From assembly GCA_017379935.1 (NCBI GenBank), contig JAFNVC010000034.1, positions 1 through 64,000 on the forward strand: DNA of 64,000 nt. Direction: 5' to 3'. The DNA comes from Clostridia bacterium. GTDB taxonomy: Bacteria > Bacillota > Clostridia > Oscillospirales > Acutalibacteraceae. A model generated the notes under the pieces. That model was not told where the DNA came from and ran no database searches. It worked only from the letters and a program-made list of their open reading frames with translations. This document shows, in pieces, positions 52,036-59,786 of the stretch (within the stretch, counting starts at the first letter, position 1; each line of letters opens with the position of its first letter). The position numbers and the translations under genes are program-made.

Positions 52036-53501
52036 TGAATAATTTTGACAGCTCCGCAAAACAGAAGGGCTTTGAGCTGAATATCATCGGCTATCTGCTC
52101 GAGCTTTCAAAGAAAATATGGCTTATCATCATCATTGCGCTTGTCTGCGGTATGCTTGGCGGCGTTGTCGGAAAGGTGACCAGTAAGGAAACCTACACCT
52201 CCGAGGTAGCGTTTATCGTCAACACTCTTTCCGAGGATCAGGCTGTTGAAAACTCTGCTGTTTCGGCGCAGATCAACATCACCAATACCTTCAAGTACAT
52301 TCTCTCGGGACGTGTTCTTATGGAGTCTGTACGCGAGGCTTGTCCGGGTAACCTTTCCTATGAGTTCATCAATAACAGCATCACGGTGCAGACTGTCAAT
52401 GCGACAAACGCTATTGAGCTTTTTGTCCAAACGGAAAGCCCCGACACCTCATACAATATCGCGAAGGCTGTTGTTGACGTTTATGCTGATGTTGTTGAGG
52501 ATATTTATCCCAATGCACAGCTCAATGTCTGTGAAACTCCCGTAAAGGCAACTGAGCCTGAGCAGGACCGTTCAACATTGGTTATTGCAACTATCAGTGC
52601 TGTTATAGGTATTCTGATTTACTGCGTATTGGTTCTTATCTCGTTTATTATCAAGGATACAATCAAGAACTCTGACGAGCTCAGCGATAAGCTTAGTATT
52701 CCTGTTCTCGGTTCAGTACAGCTTGTTACGAATAAAAATAAGACAGATAAGGGTCTTTTGGTTGCGGACAGAAGAACAGGCTTCTCCTTTATCGAAACAT
52801 ATAAGGCGATCCGTACCAAGATCGAAAGCAACTCTGCTAAGTCGGGCAATAAGGTTTACCTTGTTACAAGTGCCTGCGAGAATGAGGGTAAGACGACGGT
52901 TTCAACAAATATCGCGCTCTCTCTTGCTGAAAACGGCAAGTCAGTTCTTCTTATTGATGCTGACCTTCGTAAGCCGTCAATTGCAAAGATTCTTTCACTT
53001 CCCGAGCAGGGCTACGGCTTTGCAAACGTTATCCGACAGGACGTTCCGCTTACGGAGGCTATCAAGCTTGTCAAGAACTTCAACCTTTATGTTCTTGCTG
53101 ACCGTAAGGCTGTTTCAAATCCCTCAGAGCTTCTTTCAACAAAGGATGCTGAGGAGCTTGTAAGAAGCATCCGCGATGAGTTCGATTATATCATCATCGA
53201 TACCGCGCCCGCTTCGGTTGTTACCGACGCTTCGATTATCGCAGGCTTTGCTGATGCGACTATCTTCGTTGTAAGAGAAGACCATTCTCCCTTCGCAAGA
53301 ATCCGTATGTCAGTTGAGGATATCGACGCTAACGGTGCTGAAATCGTCGGTTGCGTATTCAATGCTGAGACTGACTCAACAATCAAGGCAGGTAAGTACG
53401 GCGGCAAGTACGGTAAGTACGGCAGATACGGCAAGTACGGCGGCTACGGCAGATACGGCTACGGCTACGGTTACGGCTACGGCTCATCAAAAGAAAAATA
53501 A
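52035..53501 (+). CDS. Polysaccharide co-polymerase fused to tyrosine autokinase (Wzc-type)
   Basis: A 488-residue membrane protein. The Wzz-like domain (about 15-205) has two transmembrane helices flanking an outer loop; the cytoplasmic BY-kinase domain follows, with Walker A SACENEGKTTVS near 279, Walker A' VLLIDADLRKPS near 310 and Walker B FDYIIIDTAP near 388. The last 35 residues are almost only Tyr and Gly (units KYG, RYG, GYG) with about 15 tyrosines, the autophosphorylation cluster. Fusion of both parts is usual in Gram-negatives, while Bacillota more often split them. It controls chain length and export. Confidence 0.9.
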   Translation: MNNFDSSAKQKGFELNIIGYLLELSKKIWLIIIIALVCGMLGGVVGKVTSKETYTSEVAFIVNTLSEDQAVENSAVSAQINITNTFKYILSGRVLMESVREACPGNLSYEFINNSITVQTVNATNAIELFVQTESPDTSYNIAKAVVDVYADVVEDIYPNAQLNVCETPVKATEPEQDRSTLVIATISAVIGILIYCVLVLISFIIKDTIKNSDELSDKLSIPVLGSVQLVTNKNKTDKGLLVADRRTGFSFIETYKAIRTKIESNSAKSGNKVYLVTSACENEGKTTVSTNIALSLAENGKSVLLIDADLRKPSIAKILSLPEQGYGFANVIRQDVPLTEAIKLVKNFNLYVLADRKAVSNPSELLSTKDAEELVRSIRDEFDYIIIDTAPASVVTDASIIAGFADATIFVVREDHSPFARIRMSVEDIDANGAEIVGCVFNAETDSTIKAGKYGGKYGKYGRYGKYGGYGRYGYGYGYGYGSSKEK

Positions 53502-53510
53502 CAAACAAAA

Positions 53511-53547
53511 CCTCTTTCGCATAGTATGTAAGCGAAGGAGGTTTTTT
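53511..53547 (+). terminator. Terminator whose 3' arm is also the next gene's ribosome binding site
   Basis: CCTCTTTCGC (53511-53520) pairs with GCGAAGGAGG (53532-53541, one G-U) and is followed by six T residues. The 3' arm contains AAGGAGG, which lies 7 bases before the ATG at 53549. In the folded state the site is hidden and transcription tends to stop, so the hairpin can set the level of the following genes. Confidence 0.75.
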
Positions 53548-53548
53548 A

Positions 53549-54166
53549 ATGCATAATTTTGAAGATATGATTGAAAAGTACCGCCGTGAGCTTATTGAAA
53601 TTTCCAAGCAGTCTTCCGTACATACCGGAGAAGAGCGCGAGGACGGGCGAATGACGGCAGAGGTACTTGCGGCTGAAGCCGTTCCGATACCTGAGCCCGA
53701 AGAGCCGTCAGCGGTAATTGCGGGCAGAGTACCCTTTGCCGATTACGAGGAGTTTGTACGCGGCAATCCCTCGCAGGGGCTTTTGCGGGTACAGGCGTTT
53801 ACCGCCAACCGGGCGTTTCCTGCTCCGGGTGCGACGGTCAAGGTGTATATCAGGCTCTCTGACGGCGAGCGTGAGCTTTACAGCGGAATAACAGATGTTG
53901 ACGGTGTTGCGGATAACATCCGTCTGCCGGCCCCTGACGGCTCAATTTCGTTCAATGAAAACAGTACGATAGAGCCGTACGCGGTTTATTCACTGAGGGT
54001 CAGTAAGCCGGGATATTCAACGGCTGTTTTTGAGGGTATTCCCGTTTTTGATTCCGTAAAATCTATTCAGCCTGTCGAGCTTGTGCCATTAAGCTCAGAC
54101 GGCAGTGAACCGACACAGACGGTAACACAAAACGAGCCGATGACTCTTTTCGGAGGTGAACGCTGA
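53549..54166 (+). CDS. Protein with carboxypeptidase-regulatory-like beta-sandwich, unknown role
   Basis: A 205-residue protein without signal peptide. A Pro/Glu-rich linker (about 25-60) precedes a beta-sandwich domain (about 70-185) with APGATVKVYIRLSDGERELYSG and TDVDGVADNIRLPAP, and YSLRVSKPGYSTAVFEGIPVF, the features of carboxypeptidase-regulatory-like (CarboxypepD_reg) folds. The stop overlaps the next ATG by one base (TGATG). The following SpoIID/peptidoglycan-binding gene suggests a job in the spore envelope. Confidence 0.7.
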   Translation: MHNFEDMIEKYRRELIEISKQSSVHTGEEREDGRMTAEVLAAEAVPIPEPEEPSAVIAGRVPFADYEEFVRGNPSQGLLRVQAFTANRAFPAPGATVKVYIRLSDGERELYSGITDVDGVADNIRLPAPDGSISFNENSTIEPYAVYSLRVSKPGYSTAVFEGIPVFDSVKSIQPVELVPLSSDGSEPTQTVTQNEPMTLFGGER

Positions 54167-55509
54167 TGGCTGTTGCAGACACACCGACGATTCCCGAATT
54201 TATAACAGTGCATCTCGGCACGCCCGATTCCAATGCGCGCAACGTCAGGGTTACCTTTCCCGATTATATCAAAAATGTCGCATCCAGCGAGATTTATCCG
54301 ACGTGGCCCGAAAATGCAATCCGTGCCAATATCTATGCGCAGATAAGCTATGCGCTCAATCGCGTGTACACGGAATATTACCGCTCTAAGGGCTATGACT
54401 TTGACATCACAAGCTCGACTCAGTACGATCAGGCCTTTGTCAACGGCAGAGATATCTTCTCAAACATCAGCCGAATCGTGGACGAAATTTTTAACGACTA
54501 TGTTGTGAAGCAGGGGCAGGTGCAGCCGTATTTTACCCAGTATTGTGCGGGCTCGTGTCCGGGACTTTCGCAGTGGGGAACAGTTCCTCTCGCACAGCAG
54601 GGCTATACTCCGTACAGGATTCTGCAGAATTATTACGGAAACGATATCAATATCGTGCAGAATGCACCCGTCAGGAGCAACATCCCGTCTTATCCGGGAA
54701 CAGCGCTCAGGCTCGGAAGTGTGGGCGAGGAGGTCAGCGATATTCAGCGGCAGCTCAACCGCATTGCCGGAAACTATCCGTCAATTCCGAAAATCAAAAA
54801 TCCGACGGGCATCTTTGAGGAGTCAACTCTTGCCGCCGTCAGGAGGTTTCAGAGTATTTTCAACCTTACTCCGGACGGCATAGTCGGCAAGGAGACGTGG
54901 TATAAGATCAAATATATATACAACGGCGTCAAGGGTCTGTCGGAGCTTTATTCGGAGGGACTTTCCCTTAGCGAGGTTGAACGTCAGTTTTCGAAGGTCC
55001 TGCGCCGCGGAGACAGAGGTATACCCGTGCGTACGCTTCAGTATTACCTTGCCTTTCTCGGCTTCTTCAACCCGAAGCTTCCGCAGATATCCGTTGACGG
55101 CATTTTCGGTCAGGAGACGTATGATGCCGTGCTGACCTTCCAGAAGCTTTATAATCTTGATGTGGACGGAATTGTCGGCAGAAGCACGTGGAATGCACTC
55201 CAAAGGGCTTATGAGGGCGTTCTGAACAGCCTGCCGCCGAATTACAAGACATATTCGAGCCTGATTTATCCGGGCTATTTTATCACCACGGGTGCGCAGG
55301 GCGATGTTGTTCGTCAGCTGCAGCGGTATCTTCGTGTTATCGGTCAGAGCAATCCTTCCGTGCCGGTAATCAGCGTCGACGGACAGTACGGCAGCCGTAC
55401 AAAAGCCGCCGTTGAAGCGGTGCAGAGGTTAAACGGCCTTGAACCGACAGGTCAGGTCGGGCCGATAACGTGGAATACCATTGTTGATTTGTACGGGGAG
55501 TACGAATAA
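54166..55509 (+). CDS. SpoIID-like protein with three peptidoglycan-binding domains
   Basis: A 447-residue protein. Residues about 1-175 resemble the SpoIID/LytB region (YPTWPENAIRANIYAQISYALNR, shown in part, and CAGSCPGLSQWGTVPLAQQGY). Three peptidoglycan-binding_1 repeats follow near 185-250, 280-345 and 365-440, each with the pattern LRxGSxGxxVxxLQ ... DGIFGxxT ... FQ ... LxxDGIVGxxTW. No signal peptide is visible, so it may act in the mother cell or be exported by another route. The layout recalls clostridial cortex proteins of the SleC kind, but I would not name it so. Confidence 0.8.
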   Translation: MAVADTPTIPEFITVHLGTPDSNARNVRVTFPDYIKNVASSEIYPTWPENAIRANIYAQISYALNRVYTEYYRSKGYDFDITSSTQYDQAFVNGRDIFSNISRIVDEIFNDYVVKQGQVQPYFTQYCAGSCPGLSQWGTVPLAQQGYTPYRILQNYYGNDINIVQNAPVRSNIPSYPGTALRLGSVGEEVSDIQRQLNRIAGNYPSIPKIKNPTGIFEESTLAAVRRFQSIFNLTPDGIVGKETWYKIKYIYNGVKGLSELYSEGLSLSEVERQFSKVLRRGDRGIPVRTLQYYLAFLGFFNPKLPQISVDGIFGQETYDAVLTFQKLYNLDVDGIVGRSTWNALQRAYEGVLNSLPPNYKTYSSLIYPGYFITTGAQGDVVRQLQRYLRVIGQSNPSVPVISVDGQYGSRTKAAVEAVQRLNGLEPTGQVGPITWNTIVDLYGEYE

Positions 55510-55565
55510 GAATAATTTCAATCAATCGGAAAACAATATTTTTAGTTTATCTTTGAGGTGCAGTA

Positions 55566-56987
55566 ATGAGCGAAAAAATGTTGTTTTCCGATTCCTTTGA
55601 TAAAAATGTTAAAGAGCTTGATTCCTATTTCAGGGTTGCTGAAAACTTTGATGTTGTGAACACGCCCTTCCGCACGGGCGGACGGAATGCGCAAATTTAT
55701 TATGTTGACGGATTTGTAAATAACGAGATTTCCGAGCGTGTGCTGAATTTTCTGATGAGCATTGAGCATTTGCCGCCGAAAATGACGGTTCAGGACTTTG
55801 CTCAGAAGGCTGTTTCTTACATTGAAACTCAGGTGTGCGATGATATCAATACGATTGCCAAGGTGGTTTATTCGGGCGCGATACTGCTCGTGGTTGACGG
55901 CTTCAGCACAGGCTTTCTGATTAAAACTCGTAATTTTCCGCGTCGATCCGTGCAGGAGCCGGATAACGATAAGGTGCTCCGCGGTGCTCACGACGGCTTT
56001 GTCGAAGGACTGTTGTTCAACACGGCGCTTATCCGTCGGAGAATACGCGACCGTGACCTTATTATGGAGGTGCACGAGGCGGGCTCCCGCTCGCGCACGG
56101 ATGTTGCCATCTGCTACCTTGAAGGCAAGGCGGATATGAAAACCGTGAAAAAGCTTCGGGATAAAATCAGCCGAATTGATGTCAACACTCTCTCAATGAG
56201 TCAGGAAAGTCTTATTGAATGCCTTGTCAGAAAGCAGGTTTTTAATCCGTTTCCGAAGGTAAGATATACCGAACGTCCCGATTCCGCTTCCGCTTGTATT
56301 GCAGAGGGGAGTATTATTGTTATCGTTGATAATTCGCCCGCGGCAATGATTGTACCGACGAGCTTTTTCGAATTTCTTCAGGACACCAACGACTACTATT
56401 TCCCGCCGATTGTCGGAACCTATCTGCGCTTTATCCGTATGCTGATTTTTGCTCTTGCACTTCTGCTGTCACCGACGTGGTATCTGCTCGTCAGTAATCC
56501 GCAGTACATTCCCGAATGGCTGAGCTTTATAACAATCAAGGAATACTATACCGTGCCGATCATCGTTCAGCTTCTTATCATTGAGGTTGTTATCGATACG
56601 CTCAAGCTCGCGTCGCTAAATACTCCGAATGCGCTGAGCAATTCATTCAGCGTTATCGGTGCACTCGTCCTCGGAGATCTCGCTGTGAAGGCACAGCTTT
56701 TTTCCTCCGAGGTCGTGCTGTTTATGGCTTTTGTTGCGATTGCAAACTTTGCACAGCCGAGCTTTGAGCTTGGCTATGCCTTCAAGCTTTCGCGTATATT
56801 CATCCTTGTGCTGACCGCCGCCTTCGGAGTGTGGGGATATCTCGCGGGAATACTGACAGTTTTTGCCGAAATGCTATTCACCAAAACAATCACGGGCAGG
56901 GGATATCTGTATCCTCTTCTGCCCTTTAATGCGAAAACGCTCTCGCGCTTGCTTATAAGACATCCGATAAGCAAGGATAACACTTAA
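55566..56987 (+). CDS. GerA-family spore protein, SpoVAF-like
   Basis: A 473-residue membrane protein. The soluble N-terminal part (1-285) contains the family segments VDGFVNNEISERVLNFLMS, VYSGAILLVVDGF, RSVQEPDNDKVLRGAHDGFVEGL (shown in part) and LIRRRIRDRDL; four to five hydrophobic helices fill residues 290-445. GerA A-subunits are germinant receptors; the early YYVDGF motif and the absence of partner gerB and gerC genes favour the SpoVAF subgroup, made in the forespore with the SpoVA channel. GAGGTG precedes the start. It lies 56 bases after the peptidoglycan-binding gene. Confidence 0.87.
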   Translation: MSEKMLFSDSFDKNVKELDSYFRVAENFDVVNTPFRTGGRNAQIYYVDGFVNNEISERVLNFLMSIEHLPPKMTVQDFAQKAVSYIETQVCDDINTIAKVVYSGAILLVVDGFSTGFLIKTRNFPRRSVQEPDNDKVLRGAHDGFVEGLLFNTALIRRRIRDRDLIMEVHEAGSRSRTDVAICYLEGKADMKTVKKLRDKISRIDVNTLSMSQESLIECLVRKQVFNPFPKVRYTERPDSASACIAEGSIIVIVDNSPAAMIVPTSFFEFLQDTNDYYFPPIVGTYLRFIRMLIFALALLLSPTWYLLVSNPQYIPEWLSFITIKEYYTVPIIVQLLIIEVVIDTLKLASLNTPNALSNSFSVIGALVLGDLAVKAQLFSSEVVLFMAFVAIANFAQPSFELGYAFKLSRIFILVLTAAFGVWGYLAGILTVFAEMLFTKTITGRGYLYPLLPFNAKTLSRLLIRHPISKDNT

Positions 56988-57071
56988 TTAAATAAAATTT
57001 TTTCAAAAATATATAGATTTACGCTTCGTTTTATGCTAAAATAACTTTTAGTATATTTAAGGAGTGTAACT

Positions 57072-58061
57072 ATGAACAGTTCTTGGAAAAAGGTCGTAAC
57101 CGTCATCGCATCACTTTTGTGTGTTATGATCGTGTGTCTTGCTATAAATGTATCGGTTGATAAAATCACGGGTAACATCCTCCCTCTTGACAGAAACGAA
57201 ACTCAGCAGGGCGGAAATAATATTAACGTCAACAACAATATGACTCAGAATAATCTGATTCAGCAGGGCGGCAGCTCTGTTGTTCAGGATCCGTCAGGTG
57301 ATAATACTCCGACAGGCACGGATCAGCCCGCTGTCAACATTCAGCAGGGCGGTGTTCAGCAGGGTGGCACACAGCAGGGCGGACAGGCTCAGCAGCAGAC
57401 TCCCGTGCAGAATGCAGAAAATCCGCTCAATTATTCAAAGTCACAGCTTATCGCTTACTACAACAACTGCCTTAACAGATCTTACTCTCAGCCGAAGGTA
57501 AACGCTACAAAGACTGAGCATGTTGATGTTGCGGTTCAGGGTATTGATATCGGTAATGCAGGTCTTAACGCTGATGATTTCGCAAATACCATTATCGCAA
57601 ACAATACAAAGAAAAACGATAAGCTTCAGACAAAGTCTTTCTCAGGTCCGACAGCCTCTGACGGAACTCATATTACACAGTTCGTTCTTCCTGCAAACCT
57701 CTATGATGCGGCTGTGAAGACTATTTCCGTTTCAAAGAGCGGTAACGGATATAAGATCGTTTATACTCTCAATCCCGAATCCTGCGCGCACGACGGCGTT
57801 GCAAAGTATAACGCTTCCTGTGCATGGCCGCTTGATATCAACGTTATCGACTTCGGTGCGGCAGTAAAAATCAACAGCTGTACCTTCAATTATCCCGGTA
57901 CAACCATTACGGCAACAATCGACTCTCAGGGAAGAGTTACAAACACAGTTGTTGAAATGCCGCTTACAGTTGCAAATGCTCAGGCGAAGGCACTTGGCAT
58001 CAATATCACAGTCGGCGCAATCCAGGGCAAGTGGACCTGTAAGAACACAATGTCATTCTGA
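57072..58061 (+). CDS. Membrane-anchored exported protein with Gln-Gly repeats
   Basis: A 329-residue protein with an N-terminal hydrophobic anchor (about 7-28). A low-complexity region (about 42-118) follows, rich in Asn and Gln, with at least seven copies of a QQGG motif. The C-terminal domain (about 125-329) is beta-rich with two conserved-looking cysteines in SCAHDGVAKYNASCAWP and another near the end. Function unknown; the position after spore-envelope genes suggests a cell-surface or spore-surface part. A GGAG site precedes the ATG. Confidence 0.72.
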   Translation: MNSSWKKVVTVIASLLCVMIVCLAINVSVDKITGNILPLDRNETQQGGNNINVNNNMTQNNLIQQGGSSVVQDPSGDNTPTGTDQPAVNIQQGGVQQGGTQQGGQAQQQTPVQNAENPLNYSKSQLIAYYNNCLNRSYSQPKVNATKTEHVDVAVQGIDIGNAGLNADDFANTIIANNTKKNDKLQTKSFSGPTASDGTHITQFVLPANLYDAAVKTISVSKSGNGYKIVYTLNPESCAHDGVAKYNASCAWPLDINVIDFGAAVKINSCTFNYPGTTITATIDSQGRVTNTVVEMPLTVANAQAKALGINITVGAIQGKWTCKNTMSF

Positions 58062-58074
58062 TTTAAAAGAAGTT

Positions 58075-58102
58075 AAAAACGCACTCAGCCGAGTGCGTTT
58101 TT
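58075..58102 (+). terminator. Terminator of the Gln-Gly repeat gene
   Basis: AAAAACGCACTC pairs perfectly with GAGTGCGTTTTT across a 4-base loop. Confidence 0.9.
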
Positions 58103-58126
58103 CTTTATAAAAATATTGCTAAAGGG

Positions 58127-58155
58127 TTGACAACTAAATTTTATGGGTTTAAAAT
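58127..58155 (+). promoter_or_regulatory. Promoter of mgtE and its leader
   Basis: TTGACA (58127-58132), 17 bases, TAAAAT (58150-58155). It predicts a leader of about 185 bases. Confidence 0.75.
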
Positions 58156-58161
58156 AAAGTG

Positions 58162-58346
58162 TCAATAATTAATTTGAGAGGTGAAATTTCGTGAGTAGCG
58201 ACGGTAGTTACGGGCAACGATTCTTAACTTATTTAACTCAGAACAGAATAAGTGGCGGATTCATCGCCGTAGGTGCGTCTTTTCTTACGAAGTAATCACG
58301 ATACACCTGCGGTCGGCGGTTTGCCGCTGAAAAGGGGTGTATTCAA
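58162..58346 (+). promoter_or_regulatory. Structured mgtE leader with competing helices (candidate riboswitch, class unassigned)
   Basis: The leader has local hairpins (ACTTATT...AATAAGT near 58227-58253 and GGCG...CGCC near 58254-58268). CCGTAGGTG (58267-58275) can pair with CACCTGCGG (58304-58312). The overlapping segment ATACACCT (58301-58308) can instead pair with GGGGTGTAT-containing 58335-58342, which hides the ribosome binding site AAGGGGTG, around an inner CGGC-GCCG hairpin. The two helices exclude each other, the logic of a translational riboswitch. MgtE genes are often under Mg2+-sensing M-box RNAs, but I do not see the M-box core sequences. Confidence 0.6.
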
Positions 58347-59729
58347 ATGGAAACAATGGTTGAAATCATCAGCAGGATGCTGGCTAACAACAAATTCTCG
58401 GCAATAAAAGAAATGCTCAGCGAAATGAACGTCGTTGACATTGCTTCCCTGATGGAGGAGTTTGAATCCGAGGAGCAACAGGTACGTCTGTTCCGTTTGT
58501 TACCAAAATCATCTTCGGCTGATGTTTTTTCTTATCTTGACAGCGAAATTCAGAGCAACATCGTTTCTGCGATCACGAACAAGGAGCTTGCAAGCCTTGT
58601 TGAGGATATGTTCATCGACGACGCAGTTGACTTCCTTGAGGAGGTGCCTGCAAACGTCGTAACGCGTGTGCTTGCACAGGCGGACAGCGAAACGAGAAAT
58701 CTTATCAACAGATTTTTGCAGTATCCCGAAAATTCTGCGGGAAGCATTATGACAATCGAAATGGTTTCGTTCCCCGAAACCTATACCGTAAAGCAGGCTA
58801 TCGCACAGATCCGAGCAACGGCGCTTGATAAGGAGACGATTTACACCTGCTACTGTACGGACGGTAAGCGTAAGCTCGTCGGAACGGTACCGCTCAGACG
58901 ACTTATTGTTACCCCTGAGGATACACTCGTCAGGGAGATAATGTACGATGACGAGCAGCTCATCTTCGTTAATACGATGGATGACCAGGAAGAGGTCGCA
59001 AACATCGCGAAGAAATACGACCTTCTCTCCGTTCCCGTTGTCGATAAGGAAAACCGACTTGTCGGTATCATCACCATCGACGATATCGTGGACGTTATCG
59101 AAGAGGAAACGACAGAGGACTTCGAAAAGATGGCATCTCTTTTGCCGTCAGAGGATGAATACCTTAAAACGGGCGTTTTCTCAATGTTTAAAAACCGTAT
59201 TCTGTGGCTTCTCGTTCTTATGTTCCTCGCAACGTTTACAAGCCAGATTATCGAAGGCTTCGAGGGCAAGCTCTCGCTCGTTGTGGGACTTACAGCCGCA
59301 ATCCCGATGATTATGGGTACGGGCGGTAACTGCGGTAATCAGACGTCAACGCTTATCATCCGCGGTCTTGCACTGGGTGATATTCAGATACGCGACTATT
59401 TCCGCGTGCTGTGGAAGGAAATCCGCGTTGCGCTTCTCTGCGGTGTTGTGCTTGCTGTTGCAAACTACGGCAGAATGTGGGCGACAAAGCTCATTACGGG
59501 CAGTGAGATTGAAAGCAGTACCTTTATTGTTGTTTCACTTGCAATGGCTTGTGCGGTTATTGTGGCAAAGGCAATCGGCTGTTCTCTGCCGATTCTCGCA
59601 AAGGTTATGCGTCTTGACCCGGCTCTTATGGCGGGCCCGATGATTACGACAATCGTTGACGCTTTAACTCTGGTAATTTATTTTGCAATAGCTACTGTAT
59701 TTATCAATCAGGGAATTATAACAGGTTAA
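58347..59729 (+). CDS. mgtE: Magnesium transporter MgtE
   Basis: A 460-residue protein with the full MgtE layout: N-terminal helical superhelix domain (about 10-135, including FIDDAVDFLEEVP), two CBS domains (about 140-260, with SVPVVDKENRLVGIITIDDIVDVIEEE, shown in part) and a five-helix pore domain (about 290-458) with IPMIMGTGGNCGNQTSTLIIRGLALG, the Mg2+ selectivity segment. The cytosolic domains gate the pore by sensing Mg2+. The start at 58347 has AAGGGGTG 7 bases upstream, part of the leader structure. Confidence 0.96.
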   Translation: METMVEIISRMLANNKFSAIKEMLSEMNVVDIASLMEEFESEEQQVRLFRLLPKSSSADVFSYLDSEIQSNIVSAITNKELASLVEDMFIDDAVDFLEEVPANVVTRVLAQADSETRNLINRFLQYPENSAGSIMTIEMVSFPETYTVKQAIAQIRATALDKETIYTCYCTDGKRKLVGTVPLRRLIVTPEDTLVREIMYDDEQLIFVNTMDDQEEVANIAKKYDLLSVPVVDKENRLVGIITIDDIVDVIEEETTEDFEKMASLLPSEDEYLKTGVFSMFKNRILWLLVLMFLATFTSQIIEGFEGKLSLVVGLTAAIPMIMGTGGNCGNQTSTLIIRGLALGDIQIRDYFRVLWKEIRVALLCGVVLAVANYGRMWATKLITGSEIESSTFIVVSLAMACAVIVAKAIGCSLPILAKVMRLDPALMAGPMITTIVDALTLVIYFAIATVFINQGIITG

Positions 59730-59735
59730 AATTAA

Positions 59736-59772
59736 GAGGTAATACGGAAATCCGTATTACCTCTCGTTTTTT
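59736..59772. terminator. Bidirectional terminator between mgtE and the PHP gene
   Basis: A 14-bp perfect stem (59736-59749 with 59752-59765) is followed by CGTTTTTTAT. Confidence 0.9.
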
Positions 59773-59786
59773 ATTCTGTCAGGGGA

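Noticed and set aside
53388..53490. A minisatellite or CRISPR-like DNA repeat
   Set aside because: The repetition is explained by the in-frame Tyr-Gly coding tail of the kinase gene.
58162..58346. Calling the mgtE leader an M-box (ykoK) riboswitch
   Set aside because: The position fits, but I could not find the M-box conserved sequences, so I left the class open.
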